A stretch of 64,000 nt of DNA from Phytophthora colocasiae (lineage: Eukaryota; Oomycota; Peronosporomycetes; Peronosporales; Peronosporaceae). Under the pieces are notes generated by a model. The model was not told where the DNA came from. It was given only the letters and a program-made list of their open reading frames with translations, and made no database searches. The stretch is from NCBI GenBank assembly GCA_018806915.1, contig JAGKQI010000101.1, forward strand, positions 1,054,001 through 1,118,000, given 5' to 3'. Shown piece by piece: positions 20,489-31,941 of this stretch (positions are counted from its first letter, which is position 1; each line of letters starts with the position of its first letter). Position numbers and translations under genes: made by a program.

Positions 20489-21917
20489 CTATGGTGTCGC
20501 ATCATTCTGGTACCTGCTATATAGAGCTATTTTGTAGTCTGTCAAGAAATGTAGTTTTAGAGTTTGTTTTAAAGTCTATATACAGTTTTGATTGGGTATT
20601 AAAGGGTTTCTAATTTATGATACTTGTTAATGATATTACCATTGTGGGTTCTTTTTTTTTTATTACGAACCCAAGTCAGCTGAGGCGAAAGCAAGCAGAC
20701 ATCAATCCGAGTTTCGACCCGAAGTATAATACTGGTTACAGCTTACACTAGTAAAGGAGCTGTAACAGGTATGTCCTATCGAGAAAGAGTGCTCGGCGAG
20801 CACTGCTCGCAAAGCTTTAGACACGCTGGGACATCTAGACTTGAACAAGGTCAAATGATCAGTGTCGGTGCTGTAGGTACATTTCGATAATGATGTAGGT
20901 GTACCGCCTTGACGTTTGCCAGCTCGTGGTGGAACTGCATCTGTTTGACATCCTCCTTATTTTTCGATGACTCCAAATCGACATCGCCAACTTGCAACCA
21001 TCATACAGCATATCATGGCCTCTCATTGAAGTTGTCTGCAGCAAGGTTGTCAATTATTGTCAATTATTGCCTGTCCACTAGACATTCTTCGTCCACAGTC
21101 TACAGCTTTGAATGTACCGGCACAGCAAAGCAAAGAGCATGTCCATTGCTGCTCTTTACAAAGCATTTTTGTTTGAAGCTTCTTCGATACAGCAGCATCG
21201 GTAGTACACGTACACGCATCTGTACGTTGAATCGCCATGCTTCACTGAAGACAAGTACGACTCAAGCCTTGAGTCTCAAGTTGAGGACCAAGTTGAGCCG
21301 AACTCCGAGCGTGATGCCACCACGCTGACACGACAGGATTTGCCGGCCCTGTCTTCTCCTTCGTCAAGCAAACGGACCGCCTACTGGTTGTGATGTGTTC
21401 TTTGCTCTGGAAGAATGGCTCGGCTCAACGATGCAGCACAGTAGCGGTCTTGGTGCGACTGGCACGCGAATGAAAGACACAGCTCCTGTTGACGGTCAAT
21501 GCCATCGTATGATCTATTAGGTAAAGCTGCCTATTCCTCGGTGCAGCCGGCGAGAAATTCTCCTGACTGTGGCTCAACAGCACGCAGATGGCATTCGCTT
21601 CATCCTAGCACATGATGTGGGGTGAAGGTCACGAAGCCATCTGCCCTTCCGTGCGAGGTACCGCAGCACATCCGCTGGTCCAATAGAGCTCAAATTCAGG
21701 TAATGAGTACCTCCGATTTTGCACAGTATCACCAGTAAGGGTAATTAAAATCCAATTTACGCGAGCGGATGCGATGTTGTTTGGCAGGTGACAAACGTGC
21801 AATATGTATTAGGACATGTCAGTGGTAATTAGGAATTGTGCCCTGTAATGAGCATTCACTAGCCAAATACGACAGTACCCGACGCCTGAAAAAGAGCACA
21901 ACCCAAAGTCCAAAATA
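20489..21917. other. 1.4-kb gene-poor stretch
   Basis: No gene is recognised. It contains a T-run near 20650-20662, a GTGCTC-ggc-GAGCAC hairpin at 20789-20803, and a doubled TGTCAATTATTG at about 21048-21070. The part near 21700-21917 may be the left flank of the Harbinger-type element. Confidence 0.5.
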
Positions 21918-23300
21918 TCACGGGGTGCCCCACTCTGTGCTGCATGGACTTGTGTTGCGTCTGGTATCGATACTTCTACCGCGACGAACGGGTGTATGAT
22001 GGATTGGACTTGTCCTTGTTCGTGTGGTAGTCCGGGAGGACAGCTCGAGTCGTGAACGGCGGTTGTCCCTGTAACTTTGACGCTTTCTTTTTTCGCGCGC
22101 TTCGTGATCGATACCCATTTGTCGAAGTCGTGTTTCATAGCGTTGGAACGCCTCACTGTCATCACGACGTAGGGGGCAGCTTCGCACGCTATAGTTAGTC
22201 ATAGCTACACAGACCCGAAAAAACAAATTGTAGTGGACTCTGTCCCACCTCCACTTGTGGGAACAGACACCCCAGAGCGTCTTGAGCCGGCCAAAGAAGT
22301 TTTCCACGATTACGCGGTCGTGCGAGATGCGGTCGTTTTCCTCTCTCTCTGAAAGCGTGAGAGGCGGGGCCCCACGTGCCTTCTTCTTGGGCTGAAAAGC
22401 TCGGAATTCGCGCACGACCCCTTGGTAACCTTTGTCGACTAGTACAGCCCAGTCTTGAGCGAACCGATCTAACAGCGGCCCTTCGTCGTTGATGCGCTCC
22501 TCGTCTTGTAGTTTCTGCATCGCGAGCCTGTGGAACTCTTTGTTTTGACGAAATATTGTAACGTCCGCGACAGCACCAGGCTCAAAATCAGTGCAATTGA
22601 TCGCAAGTCCGTTGGGAAGCACAGACACCTCCACTTTCAGCCCGTAGAGGTTGTGTTTCCCGCTGAAGTACTGCTTGGAATTGATGAAGCCACCATTGGG
22701 TTTATCGGCTTGTTGGAACGTGACGTCGGTAGCATACCTTGCACTGGGAAAGTTATCGAAAGTGTTTCCACTTACGGTCAACTCTTTCATTGTCCAGCGT
22801 TTCTCCTCACCCAACACGAACGATTCGTACAAGTACGGCTCGAGCATAATGAGGTACTTCTTCACCATTTTTTGAAACGCTGACGAGTCTAATTTAAACA
22901 TGGCCGACACAGTATCCCAAGATCCACAATGTTTCAGAGCTCCAAGGGTCATGAACAGAACGTCCTTGGGGCTGTGCGTACACTTCTTCCCTCGGCCGAC
23001 GTTCCAGTGAGCTAGCACGTAGTCTTCAACGCATTCCCACAGACGCTCAAACTCTATTGGAGAGAAGTTGCACATGCGTAGAACACGATCAGGACCTTGG
23101 ACATTCAGCGCGTCATCATAAATGGGGGACGAAGTGACGAGATCGTCATCTGAATCGTTGTCGTTGTCGCTAGATATTGGAATTCGAGCCAGAGTGCGCT
23201 GCCTTTGGTCTTCCTCGGCAAAAAGTCGATCCCACAGAGCCCTGGCCGCGTCATCTTGTTCTCCTTGGGTGAGCAAAGTCCGGTTTCGGGACGGAGCCAT
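21918..23300 (-). CDS. Harbinger-type (DDE_Tnp_4) transposase, intact ORF
   Basis: Starting at 23300 (MAPSRNRT), 460 residues with no stop or frameshift. The acidic N-terminal region is followed by a helical DNA-binding-like part (LRMCNFSPIEFERLWECV). The DDE_Tnp_4 nuclease follows with YATDVTFQQ (first D), LVDKGYQG (second D) and HDRVIVENFFGRLK (catalytic E), as in HARBI1-like proteins. The C-terminus is Arg/Ser-rich. Harbinger elements usually carry a second Myb-like gene, and none is seen. I could not define terminal repeats: a match TTGTGCCC (21836) versus GGGCACAA (23493) is only a candidate. It may be a recently active element or a gene in the course of domestication. Confidence 0.8.
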   Translation of the reverse strand: MAPSRNRTLLTQGEQDDAARALWDRLFAEEDQRQRTLARIPISSDNDNDSDDDLVTSSPIYDDALNVQGPDRVLRMCNFSPIEFERLWECVEDYVLAHWNVGRGKKCTHSPKDVLFMTLGALKHCGSWDTVSAMFKLDSSAFQKMVKKYLIMLEPYLYESFVLGEEKRWTMKELTVSGNTFDNFPSARYATDVTFQQADKPNGGFINSKQYFSGKHNLYGLKVEVSVLPNGLAINCTDFEPGAVADVTIFRQNKEFHRLAMQKLQDEERINDEGPLLDRFAQDWAVLVDKGYQGVVREFRAFQPKKKARGAPPLTLSEREENDRISHDRVIVENFFGRLKTLWGVCSHKWRWDRVHYNLFFRVCVAMTNYSVRSCPLRRDDSEAFQRYETRLRQMGIDHEAREKRKRQSYRDNRRSRLELSSRTTTRTRTSPIHHTPVRRGRSIDTRRNTSPCSTEWGTP

Positions 23301-23658
23301 GCTACTGTTCTTGGACTGGGTGAATTCCGAATTGAGCCTGTCTTTTTGGACTTTGCTGCCTGCCTGAAATGGTAGAGTCCGCAGCGGACTGTATACCGCA
23401 CAGAACACATGGAGATTTTAATGCCCTATTGCCCAGTAATCTCGCAAACAGCAGATAACCTCGCACGTACACGTGTCAGTTTATTTGAACAGGGGCACAA
23501 CTGTTTTGCAGTGGGGTATTACACCAGATACCCAATACCTCTTCCTTAGCTCTAATCCAAACAAAGACGTCCGAACGTCTCTTTTAAACTCTGTCTGTCA
23601 TCGGCAGCTCCATTCGTTGGCCTTTGCCTTTGCCGCAGTTATTGTGACGAATTCATTC

Positions 23659-24792
23659 ATGCGTGCGATGGTCTCATTCGTGAATTCACCAACTCTCGAG
23701 CAAGCACCGAAGATGAAGCCACAGGACAGCTACAACATCCCCAAGACGCAGACTGCCGTCATGTACGAGGCCAACAACGCGCCGCTCCAAGTGCGTAAGG
23801 ACTGGCCGGTTGTGCAGCCCCAGGATCTCAAACCGGGTGAGGTTCTCATCCGCATCGCCTACACAGGCGTGTGCCACTCGGACTTGTCCGTTTGGGAAGG
23901 CGAGGGCCCTCCGCTGCCCAAGCCATTTCCGATGGTTGCTGGTCATGAGGGTGCCGGTTACATTGCTGCCATTGGCGAGCACACGCGCACCAACCTCAAG
24001 ATCGGAGACGCTGTCGGCGTCAAGTGGCTCGCGCACACCTGTTTGGGTTGTGAGGACTGCCGCAAAGGCCACGAGACGTCTTGTGCCTCAGCCGGCGTGC
24101 ACGGCCTGACTTGTCACGGCTCGTTCCAGCAGTGGTGCGTGTCGTTCGCCGACCATGTGACGCCGATCCCGTCCGGTCTGGACTTGGCTGCTGCTGCTCC
24201 GATCTTATGCGCTGGTATGACAGTGTACAAGGCGCTCAAGCAGATCGGCGGTTCTCCAGGCGAGTATGTGGTGATTCCCGGTGCTGGCGGCGGTCTTGGT
24301 CACCTCGCGTGTCAATACGCTCGTGCCATGGGCTACAAGGTGATTCCCATCGACACGGGTGATGACAAGCGCAAGCTGATCGAGTCGTACGGCATCAAGT
24401 GCTTCATCGATTTCAAGGAGGGTAATGTGATCGAGCAGGTTCGTGCCGCGACCGGCGGTCGCGGCGGTCACGCTGTCATTGTGGTGGCCGATTCAAGCGC
24501 TGCCTACGAGGACGCGTTGATGTTCCTGCGTCCGCGCGGCACGCTCGTCGCTGTTGGTGTCCCTACTGGAGCTGCTATCGTTGCTCCCGTTGGGCTGATC
24601 ATTCCGTTCGAGTTCCGTATTGTGGGCTCGTACGTCGCTAGCCGCCAGGACGCAATTGAGGCTCTGGATATGGTGGCCGAGGGCCATGTTAAGACCACGT
24701 ACACCGTGGAGCCACTCACGAACCTGCCGGACGTGTTTAAGCGCATGATTGCTGGCCAGCTCCGCAGCCGCGTTGTGTTGAATTGCGAGTAA
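23659..24792 (+). CDS. Zinc alcohol dehydrogenase, copy 1
   Basis: 377 residues from the first ATG at 23659; the core protein could also begin at 23713 (MKPQDSYNIPK). Medium-chain ADH of the yeast ADH1 type, NAD-dependent interconversion of ethanol and acetaldehyde expected. Catalytic zinc ligands are in GVCHSD and GHEGAG, structural zinc in CLGCEDCRKGHETSC, and the nucleotide fold GAGGGLG is followed by IDTGDDKRK, whose Asp favours NAD. There is no convincing mitochondrial presequence, unlike copy 2, so a cytosolic enzyme is likely. First of three tandem copies; a long stretch from about residue 170 is nearly identical in DNA to copy 3. Confidence 0.92.
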   Translation: MRAMVSFVNSPTLEQAPKMKPQDSYNIPKTQTAVMYEANNAPLQVRKDWPVVQPQDLKPGEVLIRIAYTGVCHSDLSVWEGEGPPLPKPFPMVAGHEGAGYIAAIGEHTRTNLKIGDAVGVKWLAHTCLGCEDCRKGHETSCASAGVHGLTCHGSFQQWCVSFADHVTPIPSGLDLAAAAPILCAGMTVYKALKQIGGSPGEYVVIPGAGGGLGHLACQYARAMGYKVIPIDTGDDKRKLIESYGIKCFIDFKEGNVIEQVRAATGGRGGHAVIVVADSSAAYEDALMFLRPRGTLVAVGVPTGAAIVAPVGLIIPFEFRIVGSYVASRQDAIEALDMVAEGHVKTTYTVEPLTNLPDVFKRMIAGQLRSRVVLNCE

Positions 24793-25223
24793 GTGTTGAG
24801 TTGTAGAGGAGAATAGTGACGTGTGGAAAAGAGTGAAGAAAATGAATCCAGCTTATCATACAGACAGACATGTTAGAGGTGATCCTGTGCAAGTTTCCGA
24901 CCGAGAAACTGTAGCGATGACCTTGTGAGCATCGTGCACTCGTGGATGAACCATGCAACGGTGAAACAGTGCAAGAGATACGCAGAATTCTACATGTACA
25001 TGTAGAATACTAGTAGTACCAAGTTGAAGTTGTTTTGAACTCGCCACCGATACTATCGGTCCGATAGCTTTCAATGAAGGGAACTTCGCGTAGAAAACGA
25101 CGCGGAGGAAACCCTCGTCTGGCGAGATTTCCCGCGCGTCGATCTCTGTGCGAGGTCCTGGCAGGGATCCACTTCCCTTGCTGATCCTGTTCTCACTTTT
25201 GAATCTGCAAAGTTCATTGTATA

Positions 25224-26441
25224 ATGCTTCGCGTAGTATCCCGTCTCGCTCAACCTTCCAGGCGTGCAGCGCAGTTAGCGACCAAGTCGTTTGTCGGATC
25301 TGTTGGTATCCACGGACTGCAGTGCCAGTGCGGCTGTGGCTCAAACCAATGGCGACACTTCTCGGTGCAGTCACAGACGCACTACGACATCCCCAAGACG
25401 CAGACGGCCATCATGTACGAATCGGAGGGTGCTCCACTCCAAGTCCGCAAAGACTGGCCGGTCGTACAGCCTAAAGACCTCAAACCAGGTGAAATCCTGG
25501 TTCGCATGGCGTACAGCGGCGTCTGCCACTCGGACGTGATCATCTGGGAGGGTGGAGGTGCCCCCGTCGGCAAGAAGATGCCGCTTGTTGGTGGTCACGA
25601 AGGCACGGGCTACGTAGCGGCCATTGCTGAGAACACCAAGACGAACCTCAAGATCGGAGACCCGGTCGGAGTCAAGTGGCTGGCACACTCGTGCCTCGGT
25701 TGTGAGGACTGTCGTAAGGGTCATGAAACCACGTGCGAGAGTGTTATCATGCACGGATACACCGTCGACGGCTCGTTCCAGCAGTGGTGTGTGTCCTATG
25801 CGGACCATGTGACTCCCATCCCCAAGGGCTACGATATGGCTGCTGCTGCACCTCTGCTGTGTGCTGGTGTCACTGTGTATTCAGCGCTGAAAGAGATCGG
25901 TGGCGCTCCTGGCGAGTACGTGGTGATTCCAGGAGCTGGAGGTGGTCTCGGCCATCTTGCTTGCCAATATGCCAAAGCAATGGGTTATAAGGTCATTACT
26001 ATTGACTCAGGAGACGACAAGCGCAAGCTTCTCGAGGGTTACGGGGTCAAACATTTCATTGATTTCAAGGATGGCGATGTGATCGGACAGGTGAAGGCGA
26101 TCACGGGACGTGGAGCCCATTGTGCATGCGTTGTAGCTGACAGTGAGTCTTCGTACAAGGACGCACTGCAGTACATTCGCCCGCACGGCACCGTACTGAT
26201 GGTGGGGGTGCCCAAGGGCGGTATCCTACCGATGCCAATTGAGCCGACGGTGGCTTTCGCGCACCGTATCATTGGCACCAACGTGGGCAACCGTCAAGAC
26301 TCCATCGAGACGGTGAATCTTGCGGCTGATGGAGCGGTGGAGACGTTCTACAACGTTGAGCCACTCACCAATTTGCCTGATGTCTTCAAGCGGATGAAGG
26401 CTGGTACGCTTTTCGGTCGGACCGTACTGGACTGCGAGTAA
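25224..26441 (+). CDS. Zinc alcohol dehydrogenase, copy 2 (mitochondrial)
   Basis: 405 residues with a 50-residue N-terminal extension, MLRVVSRLAQPSRRAAQLAT and onward, that is basic, lacks acidic residues and looks like a mitochondrial targeting peptide. The mature part starts near YDIPKTQTAIMYE. Zinc and NAD motifs are complete: GVCHSDV, GHEGTG, CLGCEDCRKGHETTC, GAGGGLG and IDSGDDKRK. It differs from copies 1 and 3 in the substrate-pocket half (VIIWEGGGAPVGKKMP in place of LSVWEG..PPLPK), so a different alcohol range is possible. Yeast ADH3 is the known example of a mitochondrial paralogue. It stands 431 bp after copy 1. Confidence 0.92.
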   Translation: MLRVVSRLAQPSRRAAQLATKSFVGSVGIHGLQCQCGCGSNQWRHFSVQSQTHYDIPKTQTAIMYESEGAPLQVRKDWPVVQPKDLKPGEILVRMAYSGVCHSDVIIWEGGGAPVGKKMPLVGGHEGTGYVAAIAENTKTNLKIGDPVGVKWLAHSCLGCEDCRKGHETTCESVIMHGYTVDGSFQQWCVSYADHVTPIPKGYDMAAAAPLLCAGVTVYSALKEIGGAPGEYVVIPGAGGGLGHLACQYAKAMGYKVITIDSGDDKRKLLEGYGVKHFIDFKDGDVIGQVKAITGRGAHCACVVADSESSYKDALQYIRPHGTVLMVGVPKGGILPMPIEPTVAFAHRIIGTNVGNRQDSIETVNLAADGAVETFYNVEPLTNLPDVFKRMKAGTLFGRTVLDCE

Positions 26442-26830
26442 GAGTGATCTGTAAAACGGTGAAGCCTCCGTGTGGTGTAAGTTGAAGAAGAGTGGAGAAA
26501 ATCAAACTGCTGCATTGTCAGTGCTCTTCCATTGTCTTGTGTGTGCTCTTGTTGAAGCTATGTTGAAGAATCAAGAAAGGTGAGCAGCGCTACGTTGATC
26601 GCAGGACACAATACGTGTTCTGACATCGCTTCAACTTGAAGGGGTCAAATCCGGTGATCCAGTGGCCAAGCAGAACCGCTGCGCCCCAATCTGCCACGCA
26701 CATGATGTGTATCCCAGCGTTGAGTGCGAAGCCCGGACGTCAACAATTGCTGCTCCTCGGACCAGTGTCACCACAGAAGCGCTTCATTGTCGATTCTTTT
26801 CTCCTTCCACAAGAGACTCAGTCGATCGCA

Positions 26831-28003
26831 ATGTTTCGCGTTCTCCCTCGCTTCACGAAGCCCGCTCAACGCGCTGTCTAGTTAACTCGCAACTCGTTTG
26901 TTGGTGGTGCTAGATCGTTCGCAGTGCAGTCTCAGTCTAGTTACGACATTCCAAAGACGCAGACCGCTGTGATGTACGAAGCCGACAACTCACCCCTCCA
27001 AGTGCGTGAGGACTGGCCTGTCGTACAACCTGAAGACCTGAAAGCGGGCGAGGTGCTAGTCCGTATTGCCTACACGGGCGTGTGTCATTCGGACCTGTCG
27101 GTCTGGGAAGGTTTAGGCCCCCCGCTACCCAAGCAGTTCCCGATGATCGGAGGCCACGAAGGTGCCGGGTACGTTGCAGCTATCGGTGCCAACACCAAGA
27201 CGAAACTCAAAGTGGGCGACGCTGTCGGCGTCAAATGGCTCGCGCACACGTGTTTAGGTTGTGAGGACTGCCGCAAAGGCTACGAAACAACGTGCGGGGA
27301 GGCAGGCGTACACGGTTTGACTTGCCACGGCACTTTTCAGCAATGGTGCGTGTCATTCGCTGACCATGTGACGCCGATCCCGAAGACGTTGCACTTGGCG
27401 TCTGCTGCTCCGATCTTGTGTGCTGGTATGACAGTGTACAAGGCGCTCAAGCAGATCGGCGGTTCTCCAGGCGAGTACGTGGTGATTCCCGGCGCCGGCG
27501 GTGGTCTTGGTCATCTCGCGTGTCAGTACGCTCGAGCTATGGGCTACAAAGTGGTTGCAATCGACTCGGGCGATGACAAGCGCAAGCTGATCGAGTCGTA
27601 CGGGATCAAGAGCTTCATTGATTTCAAAGATGGCGACGTCATTGAGCAGGTTCGAGCTGCAACCGGCGGACGTGGAGCTCATGCGGTCATCGTGGTTGCT
27701 GGATCCAAGGACGCGTACAAGGATCCACTCATGTTCCTGCGTCCTCGTGGTACGTTGGTGGCGGTGGGTGTCCCCAAGGACACTGCCGTTGTAGCTCCAG
27801 TCGAGCCTTTGATCCCGTTGGAGTTTCGTATCGTTGGGTCATACGTTGGTAGCCGTCAGGACGCCATCGAGGCGATTGATTTGGCTGCTGATGGTCAAGT
27901 CAAGAGCACTTACACGGTCGAACCATTGAAAAACTTGCCCGACGTCTTCCAACGTATGCACGATGGTAAACTACGTGGTCGAATCGTCCTTGACTGTGAG
28001 TAA
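26831..28003 (+). CDS. Zinc alcohol dehydrogenase, copy 3 (stop in presequence)
   Basis: An ATG at 26831 opens a presequence-like MFRVLPRFTKPAQRAV. A TAG at 26879-26881 then interrupts the frame, which continues unchanged through NSFVGGARSFAVQSQSSYDI into a complete dehydrogenase to 28003. The interruption falls within the leader only. The next ATG in frame, 26972 (MYEADNSPLQ), would give 343 residues retaining all zinc ligands (GVCHSD, GHEGAG, CLGCEDCRKGYETTC) and GAGGGLG. So this copy is either a cytosolic enzyme started internally, a stop-readthrough dual-target enzyme, or a recent pseudogene. The body shows no other damage and is very close to copy 1, which favours function. Confidence 0.75.
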
Positions 28004-28071
28004 ATCGAGATAAAACTGCAATTGAATGGTAGTTAAAGTGTGCGAGCCCTTCCTCTCTACGCGTCGTTGAG

Positions 28072-29813
28072 TCATTTCGCGTTAATCTCTTCTAGGATCT
28101 CGTCAGTCGTCTTACCCTTCGTCTCCGGTACGTACTCCAGTGTAAATCCGAGCGCGAGGGCTAACAGAATTGCGAACGGGACGAAAATGAAGTCACCCAG
28201 CGCCGCTTGCATGGTGGGGAAGATGATTCCAATGATGAAAAGCCCCAACCAATTGACCATCGTCGCGATGGACGTCGCTGAGGTGCGAGAGTGCGGAGGG
28301 AACATTTCTGCTGCGATGAGCCACGGAATCGGCCCCAACCCGATCTCAAAGAACCACACGAAGATCATGACGCCACCTACACTCAAGAGACTACTAAACG
28401 GCAGCACATCCAGGAGCCCCGTAGTCAGAATTCCACTCGACACAAGCATTCCAGCCACAGACCAGATCAACAACGGACGGCGACCGGCTGAGTCCATCAG
28501 CATCAGCGCCACAATAGTTGCAAGCACATTGACGATGTAAACGAGTGTGATACCAACGAGCGGATTCTCCAGCCCTGCGTTCTGGAAGAACGAGCTAGCG
28601 TAGAACATCACAGCGTTAATTCCACTCAACTGCTGAGCCATTTGCAGCACCACAGCTACCATCAAAGGCAAACGGATACTGCGATCACGTAGAACCTCCC
28701 CCACGCCTTGAACGTCCCCAGTTTCACTGAAACTCGCAGCCGAAATGCTCTCAATCTCACCAAAGACGTCGTCCGTCTGCCGTAGATGCTTCAAAGTCTC
28801 TTTTGCTTCCTTCACATTGTCATTGTTCAGTAGCCAACGTGGACTCTCGATCAGCAAAGGAACCAACGCGATCTGTAACAGACCAAGGATCCCAGCAAAG
28901 CCAAACATCAGACGCCATCCCGGATTCGTCCAACCTGTGTATTCCCCTGCAAAACCGAACGCCAAGACATCAGTGGCCAATATGCCAACGACCATCGCCA
29001 GTTGGTACGTAGTTCCCAGAGCCCCACGGAGATTCGGAGGTGCCAATTCGCCCAGATACAATGGCACAATGACGGTGGCTGTACCTGACGCGATACCGAC
29101 AAGGAACCGACCAGCAATCAGCATGTACATGTTAACTGCGAACGCCATGACAGCTCCCGATAGGAGGAAGAGACCGGAATTGAGCAACATCGTCTTCTTA
29201 CGACCCAATTGAGCACTCAATTGACCGCCAAAGATGGAGCCAATTGGTCCACCGACAGCGAAGCCAGAGACACAAAGGGCCCAGAGCATATCGGAATGAC
29301 CAGGAAACACCACAGCAGCGTTCATCGCTCCTGTCACGGCCGTGTTGTAGCCATATTGGAAGGCGTTGATAACTGCCACCATACACGACAGTAGCAGAGG
29401 ATAGGTATATCCTGGCTCGGTTTCCTCCTCTTCATCTTCCAGAAGTGGCTTATACTCGCCATGTTTCTTCACAAGACGAGAAAGATTGGCCCAAGAGCTT
29501 CGAGGACGTAATTGGGGGAAATCACGTTCGCTACGGAAGGAGCGACGACGCATTCCCGGAAGAACTCGGAAGGGAAGTTCTTGATACAAACGCTTCTGCT
29601 CTTCACCTAAGAAGGAGAACAAACATTAAGAGAATTTATGAAAGAACTTTCAAGATTTAATAGTTTACCGTAATATTTCAAGTTGTGCATGGTGCTGGCT
29701 CGGTCCTTGAGTCCGTCCGCCTTCTTCATATCTTCCCAACTTCGATTCGCCTGTCCTAGCTCCAGGTTGGAGCTCGACGCAGTTTTATCCAGCGCCTGCA
29801 CTCTCGACTGCAT
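28072..29813 (-). CDS. MFS hexose-type sugar transporter, one intron
   Basis: Exon 1 is 29669-29813 and exon 2 is 28072-29606. The 62-bp intron has GTAAAC...CTTAG ends and the join restores a Gly codon, giving 559 residues. The Sugar_tr family signatures are clear: RFLVGIASGTATVIVPLYLGEL-type block after TM4, QQLSGINAVMFYAS in TM7, DSAGRRPLL between TM8 and TM9, GPIPWLIAAEMFP in TM10 and the terminal VPETKGKT. Twelve membrane segments are expected, with a long cytosolic N-terminus of about 120 residues rich in acidic EEEE. Role: proton- or gradient-driven hexose uptake across the plasma membrane. It converges with ADH copy 3, 68 bp apart. Confidence 0.93.
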
Positions 29814-30134
29814 CTTGGAAAGCTATTGGGGACACTCGAGCGAATTGGAAAATGAGAGGGTTGTGGACTGTGATGGCAGCCACTAAGGAGGATATGGCTT
29901 CTTCGTTCAAAACGTCGCAGATCGCCTATCAACGAAAAGTCGTCGAGAAGATTTCGATGAGATCTTTCTTGTTTAACGAAATGACTCTAATGAATGAGAC
30001 CAATGAAAGAGACTAATGAATGAGATGACTCTAATGAATGAGACATTCATTCAGTTGATTTGGGAGGAGATTCAGACGTTGAACGTTGTTCGTTTCAAAG
30101 ATTCAGATGGGAATTCCCTATTGCTCATTGTACT
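29814..30134. other. Intergenic with short AATGAGA repeats
   Basis: Promoter side of the transporter gene. Between about 29985 and 30050 the words ACTCTAATGAATGAGA and AATGAAAGAGACTAATGAATGAGA alternate, a small imperfect tandem repeat. No gene. Confidence 0.6.
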
Positions 30135-31941
30135 TTAAGACTGCAAGTTGTAAACCCCATAGAGAACACGAGAACTCGATCTCGCGAACTGTCTTGACAC
30201 ACTACGCTGTAAAAGAACCTGCCGTCCATTGCTCTCTTCCGTACTTGAGCCGAATGTCGGAAGCCGTCGCATTGAAGGTGAACTAGCACTGACATATACA
30301 AAATCACTTGGACCAGGCTCGGGAGCGAGACTGGACTGTGCCAGTAGTGGCAAATGTCGGCGTTTCGACCTCTGTTGATCCAGATCTTCGAACGACGTCA
30401 TTGTACGCTGCAAACCGGTGAAACCTTCTTCCACATTCTCCTGCTGGATCAGCGTTACTAGCTGAATCAACTGAGCGTACTCGACTCTCGTCCCTTGCAA
30501 CTCGAACAGCAGTTTAACGACACTATTGAGTCGAAAACGAGTCAAATGGAACCCGAACGAGGTCAAAACAACGCGAAGCTTGTCGACGTCAATGAGCCCC
30601 GTCTTCTTTCTGTCGTGTGACTGCAGGGCCTGGTCCAAGTCATTGATTGAGCGTCCATTTTCTTTGAGACATTGAATCAAAGAAGTCGCGAATTCGGACC
30701 GCAGCTCAACGATCTCACTGAAATGACCCACCACTTCCCCTAATGTACTTGCGTCAATTCGGAGGATACTGGAGATCAGCACGAAGTCGCGGAATACGGC
30801 TTTCTGGAGGAAAATGCCGTTTAGAATGAGCGGAAGCGGAATCAAAACGACCGGGAAGATGCCAACTTTGTCGTAGATCTCGTCGAAGCTGTAGATTGCT
30901 CCCATAACCAACAGCGCGACGAAGAATCCGTTCAAAATGGCCATGAAAACGACCACTACGTGCCACGCTTTCCGTGAAAACAAGGGTAGACGGATGTCCG
31001 GCATGTCAGACAAAACTCCAGTGGCTCGAGATGTTGAACGCTTTCTACAGCACAAGACACGGGGAAGGTTACGGAAACAGGTCGCAATGAGTTGAAAGCC
31101 CACGTCAACTTTTAGTAAGCCACGTCTCGCAGCCTTCCGTTCATGCTCAATCTCTTCATGCTGCGCGTGGACCCGGTTCATCGCATCCAGTGCATTACCA
31201 GCAGCTTCGCTTTGCCACGCACGAGCTTCTTCGTCTGCAATTGCACTGAGGTTGGCAGCTAGAACGGCTTTGTCTTTGCTGTAACCAGCGATAGTTAGTA
31301 GTCGACGCACGCAGGAGATGGAGAAGTACCAACACCCAAGCGAACGCTAGTAACGTCTCAATGAGCTCGTATCGCACCTCCACTTCAAAGTCTTCTAGGA
31401 TCCGTACTACGGCGGAGAACGCCCATGCCATTCCGAGAAGTAGAAGCCACATGGACGGCTCTACTTCAATCATGTGCACGATATTATTCGCCTGCGCACG
31501 TCGTAGATACTTGGAGAAAGGGAAGAGCTGAGGAAGGCCAAACCGAGTGGGAAAGAGATGACGCAACAGTCGATGCTGAACGACCTCCTTCTTAACCCTT
31601 CAAGCCCCAGCCGAAAATCGAGGTGTATCGACCGAAATTATATTGGAACCTCCAACATAATTTATCTAGGTATTTGTATAGAACCTCCTTAAGTCCGAAA
31701 TTACACACGGATATGGACGGGCGAAAGTAGAAGGTTCACCTGTACATAGTTTAGCAGCTCCAACATACAGGGCTATATGCTGGCTCATCAGACCATGAGC
31801 GTCCAGATATGTTGGTTTAGACAACAAGTAAAATGCACTTTTTACAGGATCAAGGGCAGCTTTGCACGCGACCTTCTAGCACATGGAGGGAAAGTGAACG
31901 AAGCTGGTACTGCATTGGACGTTTTCACTACCAGATACGGT

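Noticed and set aside
21836..23500. TTGTGCCC / GGGCACAA as terminal repeats of the Harbinger-type element
   Set aside because: Only about 8-9 bp match and there is no 3-bp target duplication at these positions; likely chance.
28803..29386. Plus-strand frames opposite the MFS transporter
   Set aside because: Shadows of the real gene on the other strand.
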